A stretch of 64,000 nt of DNA from the NCBI GenBank assembly GCA_913775525.1, contig CAJYLH010000017.1, forward strand, positions 1-64,000, given 5' to 3'. How positions within the stretch are numbered: position 1 is the stretch's first letter; every line of letters begins with the position of its first letter. Source of the DNA: an uncultured Chryseobacterium sp. (GTDB lineage: Bacteria; Bacteroidota; Bacteroidia; Flavobacteriales; Weeksellaceae). Made by a program: the position numbers and the translations under genes. This document shows positions 36,853 through 45,106 of this stretch, in pieces. Under the pieces are notes generated by a model that did not search any database, was not told the DNA's origin, and saw only the letters and a list, made by a program, of their open reading frames with translations.

Positions 36853-37804
36853 GTGTTCCGATGGTTTCAATTTCTGCGAGTTCTGTTTTCTGATGCAGAT
36901 CTGTCCTGCTGTCATAATACATCAGTCCGGAATTTACATACTGCATATTCATCAGCAGCAAAGACATCAGCAGTGATATGCCGTATATGACAAAAAATAA
37001 AATACCCAATCCGCTTCCGGCCGGATCCTGCTCGAATTCAGCATTGGAAGGGGTAGTCGTTAATTTTATAAAAAAGATGACCATAGGTATAGCCGTAAAA
37101 ATACTGATGACCACCTGGCATATAATTGCCATAATCAGCGTGGCACCCCAATACTTCCAGTATGGCGAGCCCTCTCTTCCGTTACGGTAAGAAAACTGTG
37201 AACGGACAGCATAGCTTAAGCTTTCAAAAAAACCTTTATCGCTATTGAAATAATCATAGCATAGAAAATTAATGACATTCACCAGGGTCGGTACAATGAA
37301 AAGCAAAAGAATCAATCCTACAAAAATCAGGATCAATGCATAGGATATCATAAAAATTACTAACGCTACAGGTATGACCAGAAAGTTAAGTCCTGCATAC
37401 AGAATCATAACCTTTTTTATATTGGCTTTAAAATCAGCCATCATATCATCCGTACCTATTTTTTCCTGACCCTGCGAAACCCGTTTCATATAAAACACGG
37501 GAAAAAGGAAATTAATGATCATCAAAGCTGTTGAAAGCAGCAGCAGAAAAATTCCGATAACAATGAATACCGCCAGGTTATTCTGATAATACTGCTCAAA
37601 ATAATAGCTCTGCCCGCTGATGTTTGACCCAAAAAGGACCCCGAAGAATTCCCGGAACCCGAAAACAATGACCACAATCATAAGGATAAGAAGCAGGCCG
37701 TTCAGAAGCATGTAATTCCTGAAATAGTTTCTCCCATATTGTTTGAAGAAACTGAAAGTATCACTGATGAAGGATCCGAAGTCCCTTTTTTTATACAACT
37801 GCAT
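36845..37804 (-). CDS. Multi-pass membrane protein of the MoxR cluster
   Basis: A 319-residue integral membrane protein with about six hydrophobic segments (for example near 35-55, 80-110, 130-165, 170-200, 235-260 and 275-300). The ATG at 37804 (MQLYKKRDFG) is chosen from several in-frame possibilities (37837, 37807); it overlaps the end of the spoIIM-like gene by 14 bases. No named family is certain; similar proteins accompany SpoIIM-like and DUF4129 genes in Bacteroidota. Confidence 0.65.
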   Translation of the reverse strand: MQLYKKRDFGSFISDTFSFFKQYGRNYFRNYMLLNGLLLILMIVVIVFGFREFFGVLFGSNISGQSYYFEQYYQNNLAVFIVIGIFLLLLSTALMIINFLFPVFYMKRVSQGQEKIGTDDMMADFKANIKKVMILYAGLNFLVIPVALVIFMISYALILIFVGLILLLFIVPTLVNVINFLCYDYFNSDKGFFESLSYAVRSQFSYRNGREGSPYWKYWGATLIMAIICQVVISIFTAIPMVIFFIKLTTTPSNAEFEQDPAGSGLGILFFVIYGISLLMSLLLMNMQYVNSGLMYYDSRTDLHQKTELAEIETIGTHE

Positions 37805-38774
37805 CATGGAAGTGGTGATTAATTTTTTTATTGACAACAGAAGGGTAAACGAAATAGTAAAAACCGATGACAGCCAATGAACCGAAAATAATGATTAGGT
37901 TCAAGACAAGCGGCATCTTCAGAGCATGCCTGGTAACATACCCCTCAATAATCCCTGCACATACTGTAAAAGGCACTGTACTCAGGAATATTTTGAATGA
38001 ATCCCTGAAGCCGTTCTTAAAAGACTGAAACCTGGAAAATGTTCTCGGGAAAAGGATGGATGCGCCCAGGATCAGGCCGCACATGGCTTCCACTACCATA
38101 GAAAATATTTCAAAGACGCCATGAAGCCAGATGCCTCTTGCGCTGTCCTTCAAAGCTCCATAATCATAAAAAAAGTATTGGAAAGACCCAAGCATCACAC
38201 TGTTCGAAAGCAGGTGATAGAGTGTTCCTATCCCGGCAAAAATTCCGTAGATATATAATTTGGCTCCTACACCGATATTGTTGAAAATAATTCCTATTGT
38301 GCTGCCCCATGTAGATCCGCTTTGATAGACCCCAACTGCGTTTCCTTTCTTGATGTTCTCAATGGTTTCGTTCACATAACCTTCCCCAAGGATGATATTC
38401 ACAAAATCTTTATCGTAGATGGAAGATATTACTCCAATCAGGGTAAACAGAATGAAAAATACAAAAGCATACACGAGATACCTTCGGTACTGATATACCA
38501 GCAGCGGCACCTCGGTACCAAAAAAATATGTGATCCTGTTCTGTTCCATTCTCCGGGTCTTATAGATCTTCTGAAAGATCTGTGAAGAAAGGTGATTCAG
38601 GTATACGGTGGTGTTGCTTTTGGGATAATATGTCTGGGCAAAAGACAGGTCGTTAACCAGGTTGATATACAGTGATGAGAGGTCATCAGGATTTTTTTTG
38701 ACTTTCCCCTGAATAACCTGTTCAATTCCCAACCATTTTTCTTTATTTTGTTTGATGAAATAAACTTCTCTCAT
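37791..38774 (-). CDS. SpoIIM-like membrane protein (stage II sporulation protein M family)
   Basis: A 327-residue membrane protein. The N-terminal ~100 residues are cytosolic, then five to six transmembrane segments follow, with the SpoIIM-type pattern: GIIFNNIGVGAKLYIYGIFAGIGT and HGVFEIFSMVVEAMCGLILG. In non-sporulating bacteria this family occurs in the MoxR cluster with RDD proteins, where its job is unknown. The ATG at 38774 (MREVYF) is preferred over 38810, because the next gene starts divergently at 38802. First gene of the minus-strand train. Confidence 0.85.
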   Translation of the reverse strand: MREVYFIKQNKEKWLGIEQVIQGKVKKNPDDLSSLYINLVNDLSFAQTYYPKSNTTVYLNHLSSQIFQKIYKTRRMEQNRITYFFGTEVPLLVYQYRRYLVYAFVFFILFTLIGVISSIYDKDFVNIILGEGYVNETIENIKKGNAVGVYQSGSTWGSTIGIIFNNIGVGAKLYIYGIFAGIGTLYHLLSNSVMLGSFQYFFYDYGALKDSARGIWLHGVFEIFSMVVEAMCGLILGASILFPRTFSRFQSFKNGFRDSFKIFLSTVPFTVCAGIIEGYVTRHALKMPLVLNLIIIFGSLAVIGFYYFVYPSVVNKKINHHFHDAVV

Positions 38775-38801
38775 AATTGTAAGGCTAAAATAATAAAAAT
38801 T

Positions 38802-39551
38802 ATGTCTCAAATTGCGATTAATACCTCACAAAATGTAAATATTAATTTCAACACGGCCAATGTTGGAGAAAGGATGCTGGCCTTCATTATAGACCTGCTG
38901 ATCAAAGTGGCTTACGTCATTGTAATCCTGTATGTTTTCTTCGGTTTATTTGATTTGGGACGCTTATTGTCCGGGATGGACCGATGGTCTGTCATAGCGG
39001 TGTATATAGCCCTTACCTTTCCGGTGTATATTTATCCTGTTGTACTGGAAAGCCTGATGGAAGGCCAGACTCCGGGAAAAAAGCTGATGAAGATCCGGGT
39101 GGTAAAAATCGACGGATACCAGGCCAGTTTCGGCGACTATATGATCCGATGGGTTTTCAGGCTCATCGATACTTCTTTTGCAGGCGTTATCGGCCTGATC
39201 TCAATGATCGTGTCCAAAAATAACCAGCGCCTCGGGGATATGGCTGCCGGGACCGCTGTTATCTCACTTAAGAATAACATCAATATTTCCCATACGATCC
39301 TGGAAAACCTGAAAGAAGATTACCTTCCTTCTTTTCCTCAGGTGATTGCGCTCTCCGATAACGATATGAGGATCATCAAAGACAATTTCCTGAAGGCTGT
39401 ACGCACGGACGACCGGCAGGTGATCAACAGGCTTTCCGAAAAAATAAAAAGCATCCTGAAACTGGATATCGACCATTCTAAAATGACCGAAAGGCAGTTT
39501 ATCAATGTCATCATTAAGGATTATAATTACTATACGGGAAAAGACAGCTGA
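38802..39551 (+). CDS. RDD family membrane protein
   Basis: A 249-residue protein with an RDD domain (VGERMLAFIIDLLIKVAYV, then GKKLMKIRVVKIDG, then DYMIRWVFRLID), three hydrophobic segments within the first 150 residues, and a soluble C-terminal tail of about 100 residues. The start at 38802 (MSQIAINTSQ) is 27 bases from the divergent spoIIM-like start. RDD proteins often partner with SpoIIM/DUF58 clusters; transport of small solutes has been proposed for some members. Confidence 0.88.
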   Translation: MSQIAINTSQNVNINFNTANVGERMLAFIIDLLIKVAYVIVILYVFFGLFDLGRLLSGMDRWSVIAVYIALTFPVYIYPVVLESLMEGQTPGKKLMKIRVVKIDGYQASFGDYMIRWVFRLIDTSFAGVIGLISMIVSKNNQRLGDMAAGTAVISLKNNINISHTILENLKEDYLPSFPQVIALSDNDMRIIKDNFLKAVRTDDRQVINRLSEKIKSILKLDIDHSKMTERQFINVIIKDYNYYTGKDS

Positions 39552-39566
39552 TGCAGAAAGTGAATC

Positions 39567-39932
39567 GTGAATTTTGCTCCGCAAGTCAATCGGGAATCTT
39601 TCCTGCATCCAAAATTGACCAGCGCAGCGGATTGACCATTGACGCATTCACAACCTTAGCCAATCGTGAATTTTGCTCCGCAAGTCAATTGGGAATATTC
39701 CAGCATAAAATTGACCGCGCAGCGGATTGACCATTGACGCATTCACAACCTTAGCCAACCGTGAATTTTGCTCTGCAAGTCAGTCGTGAATATTCCAGCA
39801 TAAAATTGACCCCGCAGCGGATTGACCATTGACTCATTCACAACCTGAGTCAATTGTGAATTTTGCTCTGCAAGTCAGTCGTGAATCTTTCTTGCATCCA
39901 AAATTGACAGCGCAGCGGATTGACCATTGATC
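39567..39932. repeat. Four tandem copies of a ~95-99-bp intergenic repeat
   Basis: Units start at 39567, 39666, 39761 and 39856 (spacings 99, 95, 95). Each begins GTGAATTTTGCT(C/T)(C/T)GCAAGTCA. Each of the first three has GGATTGACCATTGAC and ends ATTCAC before the next; the fourth is cut short after CATTGA. Within a unit, GTGAAT pairs with ATTCAC, TCCGC with GCGGA, and GTCAAT with ATTGAC, so each could fold on itself. The whole 446-base gap between the RDD and GNAT genes is filled by this array plus about 65 unremarkable bases. Confidence 0.92.
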
Positions 39933-39997
39933 ATTAAAAATCATCATATACTGCTTTTCCCGGTGCAGTTTTTGTACTTTAAATGTAAAATAGAGAT

Positions 39998-40288
39998 ATG
40001 AGGACCGAAAATAATAAATCAGGTAATGGCGGTGTTATCACGCTTAACAATGACATTAAAGAAGTAGGAAGGCTTACCTATACCGTTTTTCCTGAACAGA
40101 ACCGACTGGTTATATCCTTTGTTTTAGTTCATCCTGAATTTGAAGGAAGAGGAATGGGCAAATTCCTGGTAGAAGAAGCCATTAAATTTGCACGTGAAAA
40201 CCAATGGAAAGTATATCCGCACTGTTCCTACGCCAGGGCAGTCATGAAGAGAATGCATGATGTAGAAGATGTCTTTTTATCTGCCTAA
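39998..40288 (+). CDS. Small GNAT-fold acetyltransferase (YjdJ-like)
   Basis: A 96-residue single-domain GNAT of the compact YjdJ/Gcn5-like type. The acetyl-CoA loop HPEFEGRGMGKFLVEEAIKF is intact; the C-terminus has the family-typical HCSYARAVM Cys-containing segment. Substrate unknown. Its stop lies 12 bases inside the tail of the converging glycosyltransferase gene. Confidence 0.85.
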   Translation: MRTENNKSGNGGVITLNNDIKEVGRLTYTVFPEQNRLVISFVLVHPEFEGRGMGKFLVEEAIKFARENQWKVYPHCSYARAVMKRMHDVEDVFLSA

Positions 40289-41248
40289 GACTTCCTTTAA
40301 CAAAATTTCTTCTATATTATCCGGATAATCCACTTGATAATGAAAGTCTGAGGCTACCCAGTCTCTTATTTCCCGCTCCTTTAGCACTTTGGAATTAGGG
40401 ATTCCCATTTTATCCAGTGCACAGGCATTGCATTCCTGTTCGTACTGGTTATGGATTGGGATAACAAATAATTTCTTATCCATGAAAAGCGCCTCTGCAG
40501 GTGTTTCGAATCCTGCATTGCATAAAATGCCGTTGCAACTTTCAAAATATTTTAGGTACTGCTGTTCATCGATGGGAAATACTTCAATATTTCCTTCTGT
40601 AAATGCCTGAGGGGCATACCGGGAAAAGACTTTCCATTGTACAGGAATATTCTTCAGGATACCGATGATATTCTCATCAGAATAGCTCGGAAGATAGACC
40701 AGGTAATATCCTTTTTTTTCAGGCTGAAGATTCCTTATTTTTTTTCTGATAACCGGTTTTTTAATACCTGCATGGTAAGGTTCAAAATGGAAGCCGATGC
40801 ACCTTTTGAACGGAGCGTAATATCTGAGGACCAGTTCCCCGAAAAAATCTTTCTTTGCCGGTTTAGGCGTCTCTTTAAAGCTCATGGAAGCCTGATGGCT
40901 GAGCCCGATCATAGGAAACCCCCTGATCCTGCATATCCAACTGGTCAACGGCTCAAAATCATTGATGATAAGATCATACCCGGAAAGATCCAGAGACCGG
41001 ATTACCCGGGCTGCTTCAAGAAAATTGTTCCTGCTAAGGGTTTTAAAGTAGGACAAACCGCCGATCTTATTGTACAGCAACGAAATTCCGCTATACTGAA
41101 AGTTAATTTCAAAATCAGCCTTCAACTGAGACTGATGTCCGCTGATCAGTGTATCCACAGAGGCATATTTTTTAAGGATAGGCACTATTTCCTGAGCTCT
41201 CGCCATATGCCCGTTTCCGGTGCCCTGAAATGCGTACAGGATTTTCAT
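40277..41248 (-). CDS. Glycosyltransferase-like protein (MJ1255/VC2487 type)
   Basis: A 323-residue cytosolic GT-B-fold protein. The N-terminus ILYAFQGTGNGHMARAQEIVP is the nucleotide-sugar glycosyltransferase start seen in MJ1255/VC2487-type proteins; CNAGFETPAEALFMDKKLFVIP near 240-262 is the C-terminal sugar-nucleotide binding region, and NQYEQECNA follows. Acceptor unknown; probably an envelope lipid or glycan. Its start overlaps the LpxH-like gene stop as ATGA, so they are translationally coupled. Confidence 0.82.
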   Translation of the reverse strand: MKILYAFQGTGNGHMARAQEIVPILKKYASVDTLISGHQSQLKADFEINFQYSGISLLYNKIGGLSYFKTLSRNNFLEAARVIRSLDLSGYDLIINDFEPLTSWICRIRGFPMIGLSHQASMSFKETPKPAKKDFFGELVLRYYAPFKRCIGFHFEPYHAGIKKPVIRKKIRNLQPEKKGYYLVYLPSYSDENIIGILKNIPVQWKVFSRYAPQAFTEGNIEVFPIDEQQYLKYFESCNGILCNAGFETPAEALFMDKKLFVIPIHNQYEQECNACALDKMGIPNSKVLKEREIRDWVASDFHYQVDYPDNIEEILLKEVLGR

Positions 41249-42072
41249 GAGGAAAAGCTGGTTACAATTTTCATTAACTCAGCACTGTTGATATCCTGGA
41301 TTTCATCATGAACATCATCTTTAAGAAGGTGTTTATGTTCTTCGTAATGGAAAATCTTCCATTCTCCGTCATGGTATTCGAGAGCAGAGAGGTTTTCTAT
41401 CCAGTCCCCGGAATTAAGATATACACAGGATCCCTTCTTACTAACAACTTCGCGCATCTGAGGCTGATGGATATGTCCGCAGATTACATAATCATAATGA
41501 TTGTCTATAGCCAGTTCTGAAGCGGTTAGCTCAAAATCTCCGATGTACTTAACTGCTTTCTTTACATTGTTTTTGATTTTCTTTGAGAATGAATATTTTT
41601 CCCGTCCCATTCGTTCCAAAAACCAATTGACTACATTGTTGATTACAATCAGCAGGTCATACCCTTTTCCTCCCAATTTGGCGATCCATTTGGAATGTTG
41701 TACTGAAGCATCAAAAACATCCCCATGGAAAATCCAGGTCTTTTTATGGTTGATGGTGAGGCAAAGCTTATTGCATACTTTAAGTTTGCCTAATTCGAAA
41801 TCGGTGAATTTCCGGAACATCTCATCATGGTTTCCGGTGATGTAATATACATCTGTGTTTTTTGTAGCAAGTGAAAGTATTTTTTTAATCACCTTCAGAT
41901 GCGGCTTAGGGAAGTAAGACTTTTTGAATTGCCAGATATCTATGATATCACCGTTCAGGATCAGCGTACCGGGCTGAATGGAATTAAGATACCTCAGTAA
42001 CTCTTTAGCCTTACATCCATAAGTTCCCAAATGAACATCCGATATCACAACTAATTCAACGTTTCTTTTCAT
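41245..42072 (-). CDS. UDP-2,3-diacylglucosamine diphosphatase-like metallophosphoesterase
   Basis: A 275-residue calcineurin-like metallophosphoesterase of the LpxH-related group. The metal-binding set is complete: ISDVHLGTYG (D-x-H), LNGDIIDIW (GD), ITGNHDE (GNH), FHGDVFDASV, and ICGHIHQP (GH-x-H). LpxH cleaves UDP-2,3-diacylglucosamine to lipid X in lipid A synthesis; paralogues act on other pyrophosphates, so the exact substrate is inferred. Coupled to the glycosyltransferase gene downstream. Confidence 0.85.
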   Translation of the reverse strand: MKRNVELVVISDVHLGTYGCKAKELLRYLNSIQPGTLILNGDIIDIWQFKKSYFPKPHLKVIKKILSLATKNTDVYYITGNHDEMFRKFTDFELGKLKVCNKLCLTINHKKTWIFHGDVFDASVQHSKWIAKLGGKGYDLLIVINNVVNWFLERMGREKYSFSKKIKNNVKKAVKYIGDFELTASELAIDNHYDYVICGHIHQPQMREVVSKKGSCVYLNSGDWIENLSALEYHDGEWKIFHYEEHKHLLKDDVHDEIQDINSAELMKIVTSFSS

Positions 42073-42129
42073 ACTTATGCAAAGAAACTAATTGAAAATT
42101 AACTGTATATGAATGCTATATTATATTTT

Positions 42130-42870
42130 TTAAAAGGCGCTCATCATATCTTCCGTGATCTCCATATTATGGTACACGTTCTGTACATCGTCATCCTCCT
42201 CAAATCGCTCGAGCATTTTCATATTGGCCTTGAACTGTTCCTCCGTTACTTCTTTCGTGTTATTTGGGATTCTCTGCAATTCAGCGCTCTTCGCTTCGAT
42301 GCCCAGTTCATCAAGCTTGTGCGACAGGGATCCGAAATCTTCAAAAGCCGTGGTAATCATCACTTCTTCTTCATCCTTTTCCACATCTTCTGCTCCACCG
42401 TCGATCATTTCCATTTCGAATTCATCCCAATCCATTTTGATCTGAGCCAGATCAATCGTGAAAATCCCTTTTCGGTCAAAGATGAAGGCCAATTCCCCAT
42501 TCTTTCCGAGATTACCATCGAACTTATTGAAAACCGCTCTTACATTGGCTACTGTTCTGGTGGTATTATTGGTGGTGCATTCCACAAAAAATGCCACACC
42601 TCCCTGTCCGTATCCTTCATACGTTACCTCTTCATAATTTTCAGCATCTGCGCCGCTTGCTTTTTTTATCGCTCTTTCTACATTGTCTTTCGGCATATTA
42701 GCTCCTTTCGCATTCTGGATGCATCTTCTCAGGGCAGGATTGGATTCAGGATCCGGACCCCCTGCTTTTACTGCTAAGGCAATGTCTTTACCTATTTTGG
42801 AGAATGTCTTGGCCATCTTGTCCCAGCGGGCCATTTTAGAAGCTTTTCTATATTCAAATGCTCTTCCCAT
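42130..42870 (-). CDS. YebC/PmpR-family protein
   Basis: A 246-residue YebC-family protein. MGRAFEYRKASKMARWDKMAKTF opens with the family start block (helical domain I), PDPESNPALRRCIQNAKGANMPKDNVERAIKKA is the next conserved block, and EGYGQGGVAFFVECTTNNTTRT the third. Members act as regulators or as translation factors for proline-rich stretches. A -7 element TATTTTTG lies at 42890-42897 on the minus strand. Length normal. Confidence 0.95.
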   Translation of the reverse strand: MGRAFEYRKASKMARWDKMAKTFSKIGKDIALAVKAGGPDPESNPALRRCIQNAKGANMPKDNVERAIKKASGADAENYEEVTYEGYGQGGVAFFVECTTNNTTRTVANVRAVFNKFDGNLGKNGELAFIFDRKGIFTIDLAQIKMDWDEFEMEMIDGGAEDVEKDEEEVMITTAFEDFGSLSHKLDELGIEAKSAELQRIPNNTKEVTEEQFKANMKMLERFEEDDDVQNVYHNMEITEDMMSAF

Positions 42871-42918
42871 TTTTATGTATAATTTTTAACAAAAATAACT
42901 AAAAGTCCATGAAAAAAA

Positions 42919-42944
42919 AATACCTCCAAAAACTTGGAGGTATT
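42919..42944 (-). terminator. Terminator of the OmpA-family gene
   Basis: AATACCTCCAA and TTGGAGGTATT form the stem; the minus strand continues with a T-run. It separates the OmpA-family gene from yebC. Confidence 0.88.
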
Positions 42945-42963
42945 TATTATTTAGAAAATTTGA

Positions 42964-44448
42964 TTATTTTCTTTTTTTAACTACTTTTTTCTTAGTAGTT
43001 TTTTTAGCTGGAGCTTTTTTAACCGGCTCATCTTCATAATCTTTCTTCTGCATTGTATTCCATTGAGCATCGTCTTCAATAGCTGTTACCACTACTTTTC
43101 TGTCTGCTTGTCTTTCAGCATCTGAAGCTGTTGCAGGTACAGTAGCTTTAGCTTTACCAACACCTACAGATTTAAGAGCGTTAGGATCTACACCTCTAGC
43201 ATCTAAAGCAGCAACTACAGAAGCAGCTCTTTGTCTAGATAATTTCAGGTTATACACCTCAGAACCTTTAGCATCCGTTCTACCTTCTAACAGATAGTGA
43301 CCTCCATCTTTCTTGATGATTTCGGCAGCTTTATCCAATGCTGGTTTAGATTCAGGCTTGATAGTAGCTTTGTTGAAGTCGAAGTAAACGCTTCTGAAGT
43401 TTTCTTCAATTTCAGTAGCAGATACACTCTTAGGCTTAGGACATCCGTTGTATTCTGGAAGACCTGGAACAGTAGGACAAGCATCATCTTTATCTAAGAT
43501 ACCGTCACCGTCTGTATCTGGCCAAGGACAACCGTTGTTTTCTGCAGGACCTGCAACTGTAGGACAAGCATCATCTTTATCGATTACACCGTCACCGTCT
43601 GTATCTGGCCAAGGACAACCGTTGTTTTCAACTGGACCAGCTACATCTGGACATTGATCGTCTTTATCTGGAACTCCGTCACCGTCTGTATCAGGACATC
43701 CCTGGAATTCTGGTAATCCCGGAGTATCAGGACATAAGTCATCTTTATCTAAAATACCATCCTTATCTCTGTCTCTGTTTCCGAATCTGAATAATAGGGA
43801 AGCAGAAGCCTGCCAGAAGTTAGCAACGTTAGATTTGTCTCCAGGAGTGGAAACATAATCTCCCTGAATACCTAAACCGAAGTTTTTCGTTACCCAGAAG
43901 TTAGCTCCTGCACCGGTAGAAACTGTAAAGAAGTTCGCTTTACCGTTTTCGTTACCATTGTCACCGTTAGGCACCATATAACCGTTAGCATCCATTCTAG
44001 GGAATGTAAGCGACGTGTAATCGTGTCTCAGGTAGTTAGCACCCACTCTTAAGTAAGGATCAAACCAAGATTCTTCGTTCCAAAGGATACCAGCTGCTTT
44101 AGCCTGTAAACCAAGACCTGTCATAAGGAAGAATTCTTTCCCCATATTGAATCTCTTGTTCTCAACGTTCCCTACGGAAGTCTGCCAGTCTACTACGAAA
44201 CCTTTAGCAACGTTTCTTGCTACGGTAAGTTTAGATAGCGGAGGTGTAATAGAGAAGTTGTTCACGTTGAACATTGTCTTCGTAAGATTGTTAGCAGAGA
44301 ACGTATTACTGAAGTTGTTTCTCTGCGCCATATGGTTTTCCGCATGAGCACCAACCCCGATCAACCACGGATTGTTGGTAGTCTGTGCGAATACAGTAGA
44401 GGCCACAGTAAGCGCCAATGCTGAAATTCCTAATTTTAGATTTTTCAT
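42964..44448 (-). CDS. OmpA-family outer membrane protein with thrombospondin type 3 repeats
   Basis: A 494-residue protein with a signal peptide (to about residue 21, STVFAQT), an eight-strand-type beta-barrel region (22-225), four thrombospondin type 3 calcium-binding repeats (about 228-335: DxDGDGVxDKDDxCP), an OmpA peptidoglycan-binding domain (about 345-460: YFDFNKATIKPES, LSRQRAASVVAAL, GVGKA) and a Lys-rich tail (KKTTKKKVVKKRK). It is the typical abundant Flavobacteriia OmpA, linking outer membrane and peptidoglycan. Own promoter and terminator. Confidence 0.93.
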   Translation of the reverse strand: MKNLKLGISALALTVASTVFAQTTNNPWLIGVGAHAENHMAQRNNFSNTFSANNLTKTMFNVNNFSITPPLSKLTVARNVAKGFVVDWQTSVGNVENKRFNMGKEFFLMTGLGLQAKAAGILWNEESWFDPYLRVGANYLRHDYTSLTFPRMDANGYMVPNGDNGNENGKANFFTVSTGAGANFWVTKNFGLGIQGDYVSTPGDKSNVANFWQASASLLFRFGNRDRDKDGILDKDDLCPDTPGLPEFQGCPDTDGDGVPDKDDQCPDVAGPVENNGCPWPDTDGDGVIDKDDACPTVAGPAENNGCPWPDTDGDGILDKDDACPTVPGLPEYNGCPKPKSVSATEIEENFRSVYFDFNKATIKPESKPALDKAAEIIKKDGGHYLLEGRTDAKGSEVYNLKLSRQRAASVVAALDARGVDPNALKSVGVGKAKATVPATASDAERQADRKVVVTAIEDDAQWNTMQKKDYEDEPVKKAPAKKTTKKKVVKKRK

Positions 44449-44477
44449 AGAATTAAATGATTAAATAATTGATAATG

Positions 44478-44508
44478 CAAAATAAATATAATTTTTCTTT
44501 ATACACAA
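44478..44508 (-). promoter_or_regulatory. Promoter of the OmpA-family gene
   Basis: TTG (44506-44508), a 20-base spacer and TTATTTTG (44478-44485) on the minus strand, one base from the TAnnTTTG consensus, 30 bases before the start codon. Confidence 0.55.
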
Positions 44509-44525
44509 AGTTTTTCAGCTGAATT

Positions 44526-44984
44526 TTAACTTTTCTTTAATACTCTGTCGAGGTTCCGTTTATTTTCTCTATCTTTTATGCTTTCCCTTTTATCATAGAG
44601 TTTTTTACCCCTTCCTAGTGCAATTAACACCTTCGCTTTTCCCCTGTCATTGATGTATAACTTAAGGGGTATTATGGTGTTCCCGGCATCCTTCAGTTTC
44701 TTTTCAAGCTTCTGTAATTCTTTTTTGTGCAACAGCAATTTCCGTTCCCTTTTTGTTTTGTGGTTGTAAAAAGTGCCTAATTTATATTCATCTATCATCA
44801 TGTTGATGATATACAATTCCCCGTCTATAAACTGACAGAAGGATTCTGTAATCGATGCTTTGGAAGACCGTAAAGATTTTATTTCCGTACCGGTTAAAAC
44901 CATCCCTGCTTCCATCTCCTCAAGAATTTCATACTCGAAACGGGCTCTTCTGTTGACTATACTGACTGTCTTTTCAATCTTCAT
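44526..44984 (-). CDS. smpB: SsrA-binding protein
   Basis: A 152-residue SmpB, which binds tmRNA and delivers it to stalled ribosomes for trans-translation. Family blocks are present: NRRARFEYEILEEMEAGMVLTGTEIKSLR, YKLGTFYNHKTKRERKLLLHK, and the C-terminal basic tail GRGKKLYDKRESIKDRENKRNLDR. Length is normal. tmRNA itself was not found in the window. Confidence 0.97.
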   Translation of the reverse strand: MKIEKTVSIVNRRARFEYEILEEMEAGMVLTGTEIKSLRSSKASITESFCQFIDGELYIINMMIDEYKLGTFYNHKTKRERKLLLHKKELQKLEKKLKDAGNTIIPLKLYINDRGKAKVLIALGRGKKLYDKRESIKDRENKRNLDRVLKKS

Positions 44985-45078
44985 GATCCTAAAAATTTCT
45001 TTAATGAAATATATGAAAAATACGGCTTATTTAAAAACTTGACTATTACATTATTACGATTTACCCAAATTCTTTTCG

Positions 45079-45086
45079 TATTTTTG
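45079..45086 (+). promoter_or_regulatory. -7 element of the ABC-F gene
   Basis: TATTTTTG fits TAnnTTTG, 20 bases before the ABC-F start codon. No convincing TTG was found at the right distance upstream. Confidence 0.4.
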
Positions 45087-45106
45087 CGCCAAATTTACAA
45101 AACTAT

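Noticed and set aside
39567..39932. CRISPR array
   Set aside because: The repeats are about 95 bases and directly adjacent, with no variable spacers and no cas genes.
42109..42777. 222-codon plus-strand frame opposite yebC
   Set aside because: YebC on the minus strand is unambiguous; the Cys/His/Phe-rich antisense frame is a shadow.
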